Shown here piece after piece: positions 9,212 to 17,711 of a stretch of 64,000 nucleotides of DNA. Made by a program: the position numbers and the translations under genes. Below the pieces are notes generated by a model that saw only the letters and a program-made list of their open reading frames with translations, was not told the origin of the DNA and did no database searches. The DNA comes from ZC4RG30 sp963812195 (GTDB lineage: Bacteria > Pseudomonadota > Gammaproteobacteria > Steroidobacterales > Steroidobacteraceae): the NCBI GenBank assembly GCA_963812195.1, contig CAWEUI010000014.1:113296-177295 (forward strand), in the 5' to 3' direction. How positions within the stretch are numbered: the stretch's first letter is position 1; each line of letters opens with the position of its first letter.

Positions 9212-10958
9212 CTAACGCGGATAGGTGAGACGGTCCTGGATGGCCAGCAGCACGTCGTGACGCGAGACCTCGCCGATCAGCGTGTTGCGCCACTGGCCGG
9301 GCGTTACCGGCAACACCGTGGCGTGTTCGCGCAGGAAGCCGTCCAGGGCATTGCACAGCGGCATTTCCGGCGTCAGCGTGAAGGTGACCGGATGGGCCAC
9401 CGATTCGACCGGATCGTCACCATCGAGCTCGCCGCTCTTGACCCGTGCCAGCAGTTCGCGCGGGTCCAGCCAGGCCTGCAGATCCTCGCCGTCGAGCACG
9501 TAGACGCGGGACAGCGGACGCTTGGGCAACGCATCGAACATGGCCTTCAGGGCCGTGGAACGCTGCACCGTCGCCGGCGCCGGCTTGACCAGCGCATCCA
9601 CCGTACGCAGGCGCCAGTCATCGTCGTCGGCGCCGGTGGCTCGTGCCAGCGTCGCGTGGTAGATGGACTCGCCGCGACGATAGACCCGCGCCGTGTAGTG
9701 CGCGGTGACGCACGTGAGCATCAGCGGCAGCACGATCTGGTAGTCCAGCGTCATTTCGAACAGCATCAGGATGGAAGTCAGCGGTGCATGCGTGGTGGCG
9801 GCGAGGAATCCGCCCATGCCCACCAGCGCATAGGCCGTGGGCACGGAAGTGAAGGACGGCAACGCATGGTGCAGCACGCCACCAAACAACGCGCCCACCG
9901 CGCATCCGATGAACAACGTCGGCGTGAACACACCGCCAACGGCGCCGGAGCCGACCGTCGATGAAGTGGCGAGCACCTTGGCGCCCAGCACCGCCAGCAG
10001 CCACAGGCCCACCACGTCCCCGCTGAGAATGCCGCCCACCACGCTGTAGCCGTTGCCCCACACGTCCGGCACGAAGATCGAGATGACGCCGACGATCAGC
10101 CCGCCCAGGCCCAGCTGCCAGTAGCGGGGCAGCTTCAGGCCGACGAAGCGGGCCTTGGCGAAATCCAGCAGCGCCAGGAAAGGCGGTGAGAGATGACCCA
10201 GCAGCACCCCCAGCAAGCACGTACAGGGGCAGTTCCCAGTTCGTCGCGAACTGCACATGGGGCACGGTGAACACCGGACCGAAGCCCAGGAACTGGTGGA
10301 TGGTGGCACTGGAGGTGACCGAGGCCACCACCAGCGGCCCGAAGCTCTCCATCGCGGTGGAGCCCAGCACGATCTCGGAAATGAACAGGGCGCCGGATAT
10401 CGGCGCGTTGTAGGCCGCGGCAATGCCGGCGGCGCCGCCGCAGGCCACCATCAGGCGCAGTCGTGGCGGCGGCGCGCGCGCCAGCAGACCCAGCCGCGAA
10501 CCCAGCATCGCGGCCAGCTGCACCATCGGACCTTCGCGGCCGATCGAACCGCCGGAGGCGATGGAGAACAACGAGGAGAGGGAGTTCATCAGCGTGGCGC
10601 GCAGCCCGATGCGCCCGTCACCGACCAGCACGGCTTCCATGTAGTCCACCGCACGCGGAGAACTCAGCGCACGGCCCGCCAGGAACAGCGCCAGGCCGGC
10701 CAGCACGCCACCGACCATCGGCACCAGCGCACGGTGCCACCATGGCAATGCTGCGGCCGCCTGCACCAGACCCGCGCCGCTGCCGGTGAACAGCTCCTCC
10801 ATCAGGCGCAGGACTTCGCGGAACGCGACGCTGGCCAGCGCCCCGCACACCCCGACCAGCGCGGCCCAGAAGATGACGCCGACCAGATCCTCATGACCGA
10901 AGAGGATCAGCCGCAGTCGGGTCAGCAGTGACAGGGGCAGGCGCGAGAGTTTCTTCAT
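9212..10958 (-). CDS. CLC-family chloride channel/antiporter with CBS region (frameshifted)
   Basis: ClC protein starting MKKLSRLPLSLL at 10958. The N-terminal half carries GSIGREGP (selectivity loop) and NAPISGALFISE. The C-terminal half, one frame away, carries GGVFTPTLFIG and a cytoplasmic CBS-like tail (about 9212-9600). The frame changes at a GGGGG run near 10206-10210: one frame reads LPLYVLAGG while the continuing one reads LGVLLGHLSPPFLALL. Rejoined length is about 580 residues, normal for CLC plus CBS. It mediates chloride flux or Cl-/H+ exchange across the inner membrane. A homopolymer miscall is the likely cause of the break. Confidence 0.9.
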
Positions 10959-11249
10959 TCGGCTCGTCCGGCATTCCGGCCGGTGCCGCGGGAATGCACG
11001 GACGCTACCTTACAGGAGGCGGCTGGCGCTGGCACGGTCGTGAGTCACACGTCATTGCCCATGGCACCTTCAGCGCGCCCCGCCCAGCGGTCGCGGTTCG
11101 AACAATGCCGTGAGCACGGCCGAGCGATGCGGCCGGCCCGGCAGCACCACGCCATCGCCGTCGCCCACGGTGGCCGCCGACGGCGGCGCACCGTCGTTAC
11201 TGGCGGGGTCGCTCACGCATGAAGATTGCCAGAATCGCGCGACTGGCGC

Positions 11250-12350
11250 TCACAGTCTGCGCAGCGCATGCGTGCGCAACTTCGAACTGTACAGTTCGAT
11301 GGAATGATCGCCGACCATTCTGCCGAACAGCCAGATGCGACGCTTCCAGGTCATCGACAACCACCACCTGAAGCGGTCGAAGCCGCTCACGTTGTAGCGC
11401 AGGCGCGCCTCGGTGCCGCTGCCGACCAGATAGCTCACATAGCCCGGATGACGGTAGCGCGTCATGGACTCCATGAAGCGCTCCAGTCTCTCGTCCCAGG
11501 TGCCGCTGGCCAGCACCTTCTCAACCAGTGTCACGCACTTGGCCAGCAGCCGCAGGATGCGCAGCAGGACGACGAACCCGGTGGTCAGCCACGGGTTGGG
11601 CAGCCGCGGCACGATGTCCAGTTCGTTGATGATCTCGTACACGGGGGTCTTCAGGCTGTTCTGCACCTCGACCGTACCGACCGGCGGTGCACCGAAGGTG
11701 TAGCAGGCACCCGTGCTGTCCGGCTGGAGCAGCCGGGTGGTCACGATGGCCAGCGCGCCGCCCAGGGAATGGCCGGTTACGATCAGTTGATCGGCAAGCG
11801 TGGCCGCCAGGGCCTGTTCCAGCTCCGCTCGCACGATGTTGAAGGCTTCCAGATAACCGCTGTGCAACTGGAACGTCTCACCACCCTGCCTGACGGTGGC
11901 CAGGCTTGCCCGCACGTCGCTGCGGATGTCGCGAAAGTCCCGGGGCTCGGTGCCGCGGAACACCAGCCAGGCGACGGTCTTGGCCGCCCCCGAGACGCGC
12001 GCCGCGCGCCGGGTGCACAGGAAGGCCTGCGTGCCTTCATTGGAGAAGGTTTGCGCCAGGGTGAATCCGGCACCTTCCAGTATCCGCGCCAGCGCCTGCT
12101 GCCCTTCCACCGCGGTGCCGGGCGAACCGGACAGCACGATGCGCAGCTGCTGCTCCAGCAGCGCACGACGTTGATCGTCGGGCAGGATTTCCCGCACGAC
12201 CTGCAAGGCCTCGTCCAGCGTGTGGCCGCCCTCGAACTTGAAGTAGGCGAGCCTTGCCAGTTCCGCGCAGACATAGGCCTGCCGGTCGCTGAAAGCGGCC
12301 CGCTCGGTGGGCGGCTCCAGCAGCTTCTTCGAGGAGAAATAGATGGTCAT
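11250..12350 (-). CDS. Lipase (class 3) family protein
   Basis: About 366 residues. The ATG at 12350 (MTIYFSSKK) is about 10 nt after GGAAGG; an in-frame ATG at 12359 abuts that SD and is less likely. The class 3 lipase fold is shown by VFRGTE before the oxyanion region, nucleophile elbow GHSLGGALA, acid motif NELDIVP and a late DHSIELY that supplies His. No signal peptide is seen, so action may be cytoplasmic or membrane-associated; hydrophobic stretches occur near residues 265-285. The start lies about 65 nt after the SRAP gene's stop on the same strand. Confidence 0.85.
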   Translation of the reverse strand: MTIYFSSKKLLEPPTERAAFSDRQAYVCAELARLAYFKFEGGHTLDEALQVVREILPDDQRRALLEQQLRIVLSGSPGTAVEGQQALARILEGAGFTLAQTFSNEGTQAFLCTRRAARVSGAAKTVAWLVFRGTEPRDFRDIRSDVRASLATVRQGGETFQLHSGYLEAFNIVRAELEQALAATLADQLIVTGHSLGGALAIVTTRLLQPDSTGACYTFGAPPVGTVEVQNSLKTPVYEIINELDIVPRLPNPWLTTGFVVLLRILRLLAKCVTLVEKVLASGTWDERLERFMESMTRYRHPGYVSYLVGSGTEARLRYNVSGFDRFRWWLSMTWKRRIWLFGRMVGDHSIELYSSKLRTHALRRL

Positions 12351-12416
12351 GCGTGGCATCCCTTCCACCGGAGGATCCCGGCGTCCTGCCGGGGCGATGG
12401 CGATTTTGCGCCACTC

Positions 12417-13347
12417 TCAGGCGGCAAGCACCTCGTGTTCGTAGTATGGCGTCTGCCGATCGCTGAGGATGGCCTGCAACTCGGCATCGGTGCGGCGCTG
12501 CGGCGTGAGCCACGCGTCCACGTTCTCCGGGCCGCAGATTGATGATCATGCGATCGTGGCCGGTGGCCGCGACTTCGGGAGGCGGCTCGTCGGTGATTGC
12601 AGCGAATGACAGCAGCGATTTGCCGTTGGGGTTGGTCCATACGGAGTACAGACAGGCAATGAGCATGGTGTCGGCCGGGCGAGGCTGGAAATGCAGCACC
12701 GCATTGCGGCCGCCGCGCTTCACGTTCTCGTAGAAGGAGTCCACCAGCATCACGGCGTGGCTGGTGCCGAAGGCCACCCGCCAGTACTTCTCCAGGTTGT
12801 CGCGACGGGCGTTGTACAGGCCCGGGAACAGCCCATCCACGGACGCTGACTTGCCGGGCAGCCGGCAGTGGTAGCGCGCCAGGCGGATGAGCTTGCGCCC
12901 CTCGTCATTGATCACTACGGGCGCGTAGTTCATCGGAAAGATGCGCGCATCGGTGGCATGCGCGCTGGTGTCGTTCAGCGTCCCCAGCTTCTTGAGCAGC
13001 GCCTCGATCTTCCTGCCGGCGATGCGCCTGCTCTCGGCGGCCGACTTGGTGGGCTTGCCCGCCAGCTTGCGCTCGGCGTCGGCCAGGCGTTTGCGCTGCG
13101 CGAACAGCTCCCGCTGCCAACTGGCTGCCTGTGCGTCCCGGTGTGCGGCTATCAGATCGTGAATCGCGCGCTGCTGGTCATTGACCGGACGATCAAACCA
13201 GCGCTCCACGGCCCGCGGCACGATGCGGCGCTGGTCCGTCTCGGGCGTCCAGCCGAAGATCTCCCGGAACTGTTCCAGATCCAGCTCCGCACCGGTGAGA
13301 CGTTTGTAGGCGGCGTACTGCGCCTCGATCATGGCCGAATAGCACAT
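12417..13347 (-). CDS. SOS response-associated peptidase (SRAP/YedK-HMCES family), frameshifted
   Basis: SRAP proteins form a thiazolidine crosslink through Cys2 with abasic sites in single-stranded DNA, shielding them during replication. The start gives MCYSAM, so the catalytic Cys2 is exposed after Met removal. NARRDNLEKYW matches the family's Asn-containing NAR region and ATGHDRMIIN its His motif. At 12532-12534 an extra C in CCC shifts the frame; removing it restores PENVDAWLTPQRRTD and a stop at 12417-12419. The length, about 309 residues, is long for the family because of a charged insertion (about residues 60-120) with many Lys/Arg. Confidence 0.86.
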
Positions 13348-13484
13348 GTTCCTATTGCGTGATCGCGTGGATCATCGGCCGCCTGCCACAAACCGGCAAC
13401 GTCGTTATTGAGCGAACCCACATGCGGGGGGACCATACCTCCGCGCAGGACCGACGCGCCACCCCGGGGAACATTACGAGCCGT

Positions 13485-14420
13485 TCATTCTGCCCAACCG
13501 ATAGTCACATCCAGCGGTCGATGGTCCGAACCCACGTCGGGACCGACACTGCGGCGGCTAACCACCAGCGGCGCGGTGCACAGGGCGTGATCGATGGGAA
13601 TGGCAAGCGGCGAACGGGCATGCCAGGTCGGCGCCCATGGTGCGTCGAGCGAGCGAAACCCAAGCCTGCCGGCCCTCGCCATGCGCAGCCCCGCCGACCA
13701 GGGCGTGGCGTTCATGTCACCGACCACCAGCACAGGCTCGTCCAGATGCTGCACGTGATCGGCCAGCCAGGCGAACTGCCGGTCGCGCGTGCGCGAGCGC
13801 CGCGCGCCGACTGGAGACAGCGGATGCGTGCCGATGAGGATGAACTCGCGCCCCTGGTGGGTCATGCGCACCTGCACAGAGGGGATTGCCCGGACTCCAA
13901 ACCGCAGCACCTCGGCCTTCCTCCACGGCTCGCGGCTGTAGAAGGCCACGCCTGTGGCGTCGGGGCGCGGCTGCGCGATGTGATACGGATACTTTGCCTG
14001 CAGCGGCTGCAGCGCCGCGAGCCATCGCCGGTCGACTTCGAGCAACACCACTGCATCGGCGTCGGAGGCCAGCAGGTAGTCGAGCACGGCCTGCCTGTGC
14101 CGATTGGTCTGCAGAACGTTCAGGCTCACGACGTGCAGCGAGAATCCCGGCACCAGGGCCGCGCGGCTGACCGCAGGGTGCACGGCGAGCTGGCCGATCA
14201 GCAACGCATTGAGCAGCAGGGTCGGTCCGGCGAGCCTCAACACCCATCGGCGCCTGCGCCACGCTGCCCACGCCAGGATCAGGACGCCCGCGACCAGGTA
14301 CTGCCAGCGGAAATGGGCGAACAGATCCAGCACCCGGAACCTTCCCCCGAGCAGACCCAGCCATGAAGGCAGCAGCGCGAGCAGCGCCAGCGCATCGAAA
14401 GCATCGACGCCGCGCGTCAT
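13485..14420 (-). CDS. Endonuclease/exonuclease/phosphatase family membrane protein
   Basis: About 311 residues from the ATG at 14420 (MTRGVDAF). The frame is open further but would run into the neighbouring gene, and the SD is weak, so the start is uncertain. Two or three N-terminal hydrophobic segments (about residues 8-85) precede an EEP domain with VSLNVL, LLEVDRRW, GTHPLSP, VGDMNATPW and the C-terminal GSDHRPL. These supply the metal-binding Asn/Glu and catalytic Asp-His residues of the fold. It probably acts on phosphodiesters at the membrane face; the substrate is unknown. It lies just downstream of the small secreted protein gene at 14476. Confidence 0.85.
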   Translation of the reverse strand: MTRGVDAFDALALLALLPSWLGLLGGRFRVLDLFAHFRWQYLVAGVLILAWAAWRRRRWVLRLAGPTLLLNALLIGQLAVHPAVSRAALVPGFSLHVVSLNVLQTNRHRQAVLDYLLASDADAVVLLEVDRRWLAALQPLQAKYPYHIAQPRPDATGVAFYSREPWRKAEVLRFGVRAIPSVQVRMTHQGREFILIGTHPLSPVGARRSRTRDRQFAWLADHVQHLDEPVLVVGDMNATPWSAGLRMARAGRLGFRSLDAPWAPTWHARSPLAIPIDHALCTAPLVVSRRSVGPDVGSDHRPLDVTIGWAE

Positions 14421-14475
14421 CGGACGCACCAGGTGATCGGGCGCGCCCGACGTGGCGGAGCGCTGCACGGGCTTG

Positions 14476-14928
14476 CTAGTTGTATTCGGTCCTGCCGGGA
14501 TGCAGGTGCAGATGCGCAACGTCCTCCTGCAGCTCCCGAAGCGAGGACGCGGGCTCCCGGCTGTCCTCGTGAGTCACGTAGGCGCTGAACAATCCCGGCG
14601 GTCCGAGCGCGCCGTTACTGGCCGGAATGCTGACCGAAACGATGGCGGCAGCCATCGGCGAGAGGGTAGCCCGACCTTCCACGCAGATCTGGCCCGAGCG
14701 GCCGTCTGCGGACGCGCCGCAGGCCTCGATACTCCATTGCAGGTCGTCGACCGGGACCTTGGCCAGTTTCGCCAGCCACTGGTCGAGCGGCACATTCGGA
14801 GCGCCGGGATCCAGACGTGCCACGGAGACCTGCTGGGCGGCATGTATAAGGAGCGCGCTGCGATCCAGCGCCAGGACGGGAACGCTGACGAACAGCACAA
14901 TGGCCGCGAGCGATGAAACCGGTTTCAT
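14476..14928 (-). CDS. Hypothetical secreted protein
   Basis: About 150 residues starting MKPVSSLAAIVLFVSVPVLA, a signal peptide likely cut after ALA. The ATG at 14928 has GGAGCG seven bases upstream. The mature part has two Cys (ACGASADG and GQICVEG) that could form a disulphide, and a His-containing end (DVAHLHLHPGR). No family is recognised. It is upstream of and co-directional with the EEP protein, 55 nt away, so they may be co-transcribed. Confidence 0.65.
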   Translation of the reverse strand: MKPVSSLAAIVLFVSVPVLALDRSALLIHAAQQVSVARLDPGAPNVPLDQWLAKLAKVPVDDLQWSIEACGASADGRSGQICVEGRATLSPMAAAIVSVSIPASNGALGPPGLFSAYVTHEDSREPASSLRELQEDVAHLHLHPGRTEYN

Positions 14929-14988
14929 GAAAACGCTCCGGGTATTGGATCGGCCCAGCTTACACCCGCCTTGACGCTGCAAAGCAAG

Positions 14989-15009
14989 AGGCCGGCTTTG
15001 TGCCGGCCT
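14989..15009 (-). terminator. Hairpin terminator after the secreted RDDWYRNEY protein gene
   Basis: Perfect 8-bp stem AGGCCGGC/GCCGGCCT with a 5-nt loop, 33 nt past the stop of the minus-strand gene at 15042. The downstream T content is modest (CTTGCTTTG), so termination strength is uncertain. Confidence 0.6.
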
Positions 15010-15041
15010 CCTGCGTTGGCGCCTGTCAGCTCCAGTCGAAA

Positions 15042-15473
15042 TCAGTCGTCCCGGCCGTGGCCCTTGCCCCTGGCCTTGTCTTTGCCGTGGTCATTGCCGT
15101 GCCCGCGGCCGTTGTTCCCGTTCCTGTCGTGGCCGTGCTCCTTGCGATAGCGCGGCGCGTATTCATTGCGGTACCAGTCATCGCGCACGAAGTACACCGG
15201 CCGGGCGCAGGCGTTGTAGCGGTCGCAATAGTGCTTCCAGTTGCGGCGGTGCGCTTCGGGCACGCGCAGGTAAATCGGGGCCAGATTCCGGTAGCGATGC
15301 ACCACTTCGACCGGCCGGACGTTGATCAGGCGCGGCCGGTCCACGTCACCGATGACCAGCTGGCCGTAAAAGCCGGGCTCGCCGATGCTGATCGCGATGC
15401 CCACATCCGCGGCCAGTGCCGGCGTGACACCCGCCGCCGAGGCCAGCGCCAGCGCGGCTATCAGCTTCTTCAT
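15042..15473 (-). CDS. Small secreted basic protein, paralogue of 23316-23867
   Basis: About 143 residues. The start at 15473 has AGGAGA upstream. The signal peptide MKKLIAALALASAAGVTPALA is followed by a conserved core: GEPGFYGQLVIGD, WKHYCDRYNACARPVYF and RDDWYRNEYAPRYR. The tail is rich in His, Gly, Lys, Asp and Asn. The two core Cys are nine residues apart and conserved in the paralogue, so a disulphide or metal site is possible. Related proteins are common in proteobacterial genomes without a defined role; I do not assign a function. Confidence 0.7.
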   Translation of the reverse strand: MKKLIAALALASAAGVTPALAADVGIAISIGEPGFYGQLVIGDVDRPRLINVRPVEVVHRYRNLAPIYLRVPEAHRRNWKHYCDRYNACARPVYFVRDDWYRNEYAPRYRKEHGHDRNGNNGRGHGNDHGKDKARGKGHGRDD

Positions 15474-15736
15474 GAATCTGTCTCCTGCAATGTGTGCAGC
15501 CTCCTCCGACTGCCCTGGGCGCAAGCTTGCGGCACGGTTCCTGAACGGGCGCGGAACGGCGTCTCGAAATTACCGGCATCCGCCAGCCCGCGGCCACCCG
15601 GCCACCATTAAATGCCCTTCATCGTCGCCGCCGACCCGGGCGTCGAACGGGCCAAGCGGCGGAGACTGCGGCGCGAAACTCCGGCGGACCGGAACACCAA
15701 CCGGAACCGAAGGCAGCAACGCACAGGCGATGCGCC

Positions 15737-15934
15737 TCACTCCCCGTCACGCAGGAACACCTCCTCGATCTTCAGCCCGAACACGTCGGCGATGCGGAAG
15801 GCCAGCGGCAGGGACGGGTCGAATTTGCCGTTTTCCACCGCGTTGATGGAATTGCGCGATACCCCGACGAGCCGGCCCAGTTCGGCCTGGCTCATGTTCT
15901 TCCCGGCGCGCAGTACACGCAGGCGGTTCTTCAT
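15737..15934 (-). CDS. Small XRE-family HTH regulator
   Basis: 65 residues, essentially one Cro/C1-type helix-turn-helix: MSQAELGRLVGVSRNSINAV fills helices 2-3 and the protein ends in EEVFLRDGE. GGAGT precedes the start. It follows the membrane protein gene at 15958 by 23 nt on the same strand. A small XRE repressor plus multi-TM protein in one operon is a recurrent pair in which the membrane protein may modulate the regulator; this role is inferred from arrangement only. Confidence 0.85.
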   Translation of the reverse strand: MKNRLRVLRAGKNMSQAELGRLVGVSRNSINAVENGKFDPSLPLAFRIADVFGLKIEEVFLRDGE

Positions 15935-15957
15935 GTCGTGATACTCCGATTGCGCCG

Positions 15958-16614
15958 TTACAGCCGGGAGCGCCACCACAACGCCCGGCTTATGAACATG
16001 CTCATCCACACCACCATCAGCGAGAACATCGCGCCCACCGCGAAGCCCACGGCCGCGGGAGGCAGACCGTTGTGCGCGCGCAAGGCCGTTGCCTGCAGCC
16101 AGTCGGCCAGACCGGGCGCGTATCGGACCACGAAGATGCTCGCGAAGATCAGCCCCACACCCACCAGAGCACCCCAGGCAAAACCCTCGAACACGGCGGC
16201 GCGCTGCACCTCGTCCTTGTTGCGCGCCATGCCCCACATGAGCATGCCGAGGATCAGCGGGAACAGCGGTAGAACCAGCAGCTTGCTCCACGGATCCGGC
16301 AGCGGATCGAAGTTGCTGCCCTTGAACATGGTGTAGGCGAACATCAGCACGCACCACGTGATGATCAATTGCGGGACCAGACCAGGGCGTGCGCACGCCG
16401 GCCGGGTCCACAATATCCAGAGCAAGCCGATGCCGGCCACGGCCAGCCCGGTGAGCAGGACGCCCGCGATCTGGCGCGCCGGATGGGGCAGCGGGTCGTG
16501 GAAAGAGGCGATCACGAGGTAGAGCGTGAGAAGCCCAGCGCTGCGAATCATCCAGACAAGAATCCGCGCGCCACGCGGGGCGGTTTCACACGGGATAACG
16601 GCACTGTTGATCAT
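15958..16614 (-). CDS. Multi-pass membrane protein paired with XRE regulator
   Basis: 218 residues with about six hydrophobic helices, including GLLTLYLVIASF, VLLTGLAVAGIGLLWILW, LIITWCVLMFAYTMF and AVGFAVGAMFSLMVVW. The start at 16614 has GGAGCTG upstream. No catalytic motif is seen and no family is assigned with confidence. It lies 23 nt upstream of the XRE regulator, and the TraB/GumN gene precedes it by about 30 nt on the same strand, so all three may form one transcript. Confidence 0.7.
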   Translation of the reverse strand: MINSAVIPCETAPRGARILVWMIRSAGLLTLYLVIASFHDPLPHPARQIAGVLLTGLAVAGIGLLWILWTRPACARPGLVPQLIITWCVLMFAYTMFKGSNFDPLPDPWSKLLVLPLFPLILGMLMWGMARNKDEVQRAAVFEGFAWGALVGVGLIFASIFVVRYAPGLADWLQATALRAHNGLPPAAVGFAVGAMFSLMVVWMSMFISRALWWRSRL

Positions 16615-16644
16615 GATGGTCAGCTCCGATTGGGTTGCGCGGAA

Positions 16645-17601
16645 TCAGTAGGACTGCGCCTGGATGCCGCGCGCGGCAAGCTTTGCCTGCACGCTGTCCG
16701 GCCCGACGAGGTGGCCGGCGCCGACGGCGATGAAGGCAACGCCTTTACCGTCCAGCAACTTCGCGATCTGGCGGGCAAAGCCTTCATTGCGATCGGCTAT
16801 CAGCGCCCGGTACGGCATCATGCGGGTGGTGGCGGAATCCACGCCCGTACGCCAGGCTTCGAGGCGGGCGGCCAACGGCTCCGTATCGCCGTTCATCCAG
16901 GCGCGAAAGGTCCTGGCGGCAGCGGCCATGTAGCCGTCGAATAGCGGATCGGGAATAGCCAGGAAGAATCGCAGCGTAGCCAGCTGCTCGGCGTCACTGC
17001 CGGCCGCCAGGATATCCAGCTGCTGCGCAATGGTCTCGAAGCCGCGCACCGGCTTGCCCTGCTTGTGGGCCCGCGCGGCCAGCACGATGTCGGCGCCGGC
17101 CTCGGCCTGAAAGCCCGCCGACTGCATCGGCGCTATGGCCAGGTTCAATGTCGCGAACCAGGGTTTCATGTGATCCAGCGTCGGCCCGAGCTGCTGCGGA
17201 TTGGGCGTGCGCGCCACCGCGCGCTGCAACTGGGCCCTCTCCTGTTCGGTGAGCTGACTCGACAACGTCCTGTCGGGGGATACGGCGCGCTGCAGGAGGA
17301 GCGGCAACTGCCGGGCCTGTACTTCCTGTACGGTGCCCGGCAGCGCCACCTCCTCCCACAACACATCGGCGCCATCCAGCGCCTTCTGGACGCGCGGCGT
17401 CAGCCATTGCATGTCCGGATCCAGCACATGCACGGTGCCGAACAGGTACAACGTGGAATCCGCGTCCTTGATCACCCACATGGGTGGTTCGGCGCGCGCC
17501 GGGGCGGCCACGGACGCCAGCGGCGCACAAACCAGGATCATCAGTGCGGCAAAGCCAGCCACGCGGCGGCCGTTGCCCAGAGCTGCTGTTCGACTTGTCA
17601 T
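16645..17601 (-). CDS. TraB/GumN family protein
   Basis: 318 residues starting MTSRTAALGNGRR, with a signal peptide to about residue 37 (APARA). The ATG at 17601 has AAGGGAG at good spacing. The TraB/GumN hallmark is clear: MWVIKDADSTLYLFGTVHVL opens the domain with the GTxH motif. The late AVGAGHLVGPDSV provides the second conserved GxxH. Distant similarity to EreA/ChaN-type and Tiki folds suggests a metal-dependent hydrolase in the periplasm, but no substrate is known. The upstream 100 bp is AT-rich compared with its surroundings and may hold the promoter. Confidence 0.88.
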   Translation of the reverse strand: MTSRTAALGNGRRVAGFAALMILVCAPLASVAAPARAEPPMWVIKDADSTLYLFGTVHVLDPDMQWLTPRVQKALDGADVLWEEVALPGTVQEVQARQLPLLLQRAVSPDRTLSSQLTEQERAQLQRAVARTPNPQQLGPTLDHMKPWFATLNLAIAPMQSAGFQAEAGADIVLAARAHKQGKPVRGFETIAQQLDILAAGSDAEQLATLRFFLAIPDPLFDGYMAAAARTFRAWMNGDTEPLAARLEAWRTGVDSATTRMMPYRALIADRNEGFARQIAKLLDGKGVAFIAVGAGHLVGPDSVQAKLAARGIQAQSY

Positions 17602-17711
17602 GACAAACTCCCTTATCGAAATGACAAGTAAGCTTTGCACATGAAGATGGAGATGTAAAGCAAACTTTTCATCCCCGCCGGGCGCCGCCCGCCCGGACGG
17701 CGGGACGCCAC

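Noticed and set aside
10959..11249. Small open frames of 61-79 codons between CLC and lipase genes
   Set aside because: No SD, no domain and composition like random GC-rich sequence.
17602..17680. Imperfect inverted repeat GCTTTGC...GTAAAGC before the TraB/GumN gene
   Set aside because: Arms match for only about five bases with a long spacer; too weak to call an operator.
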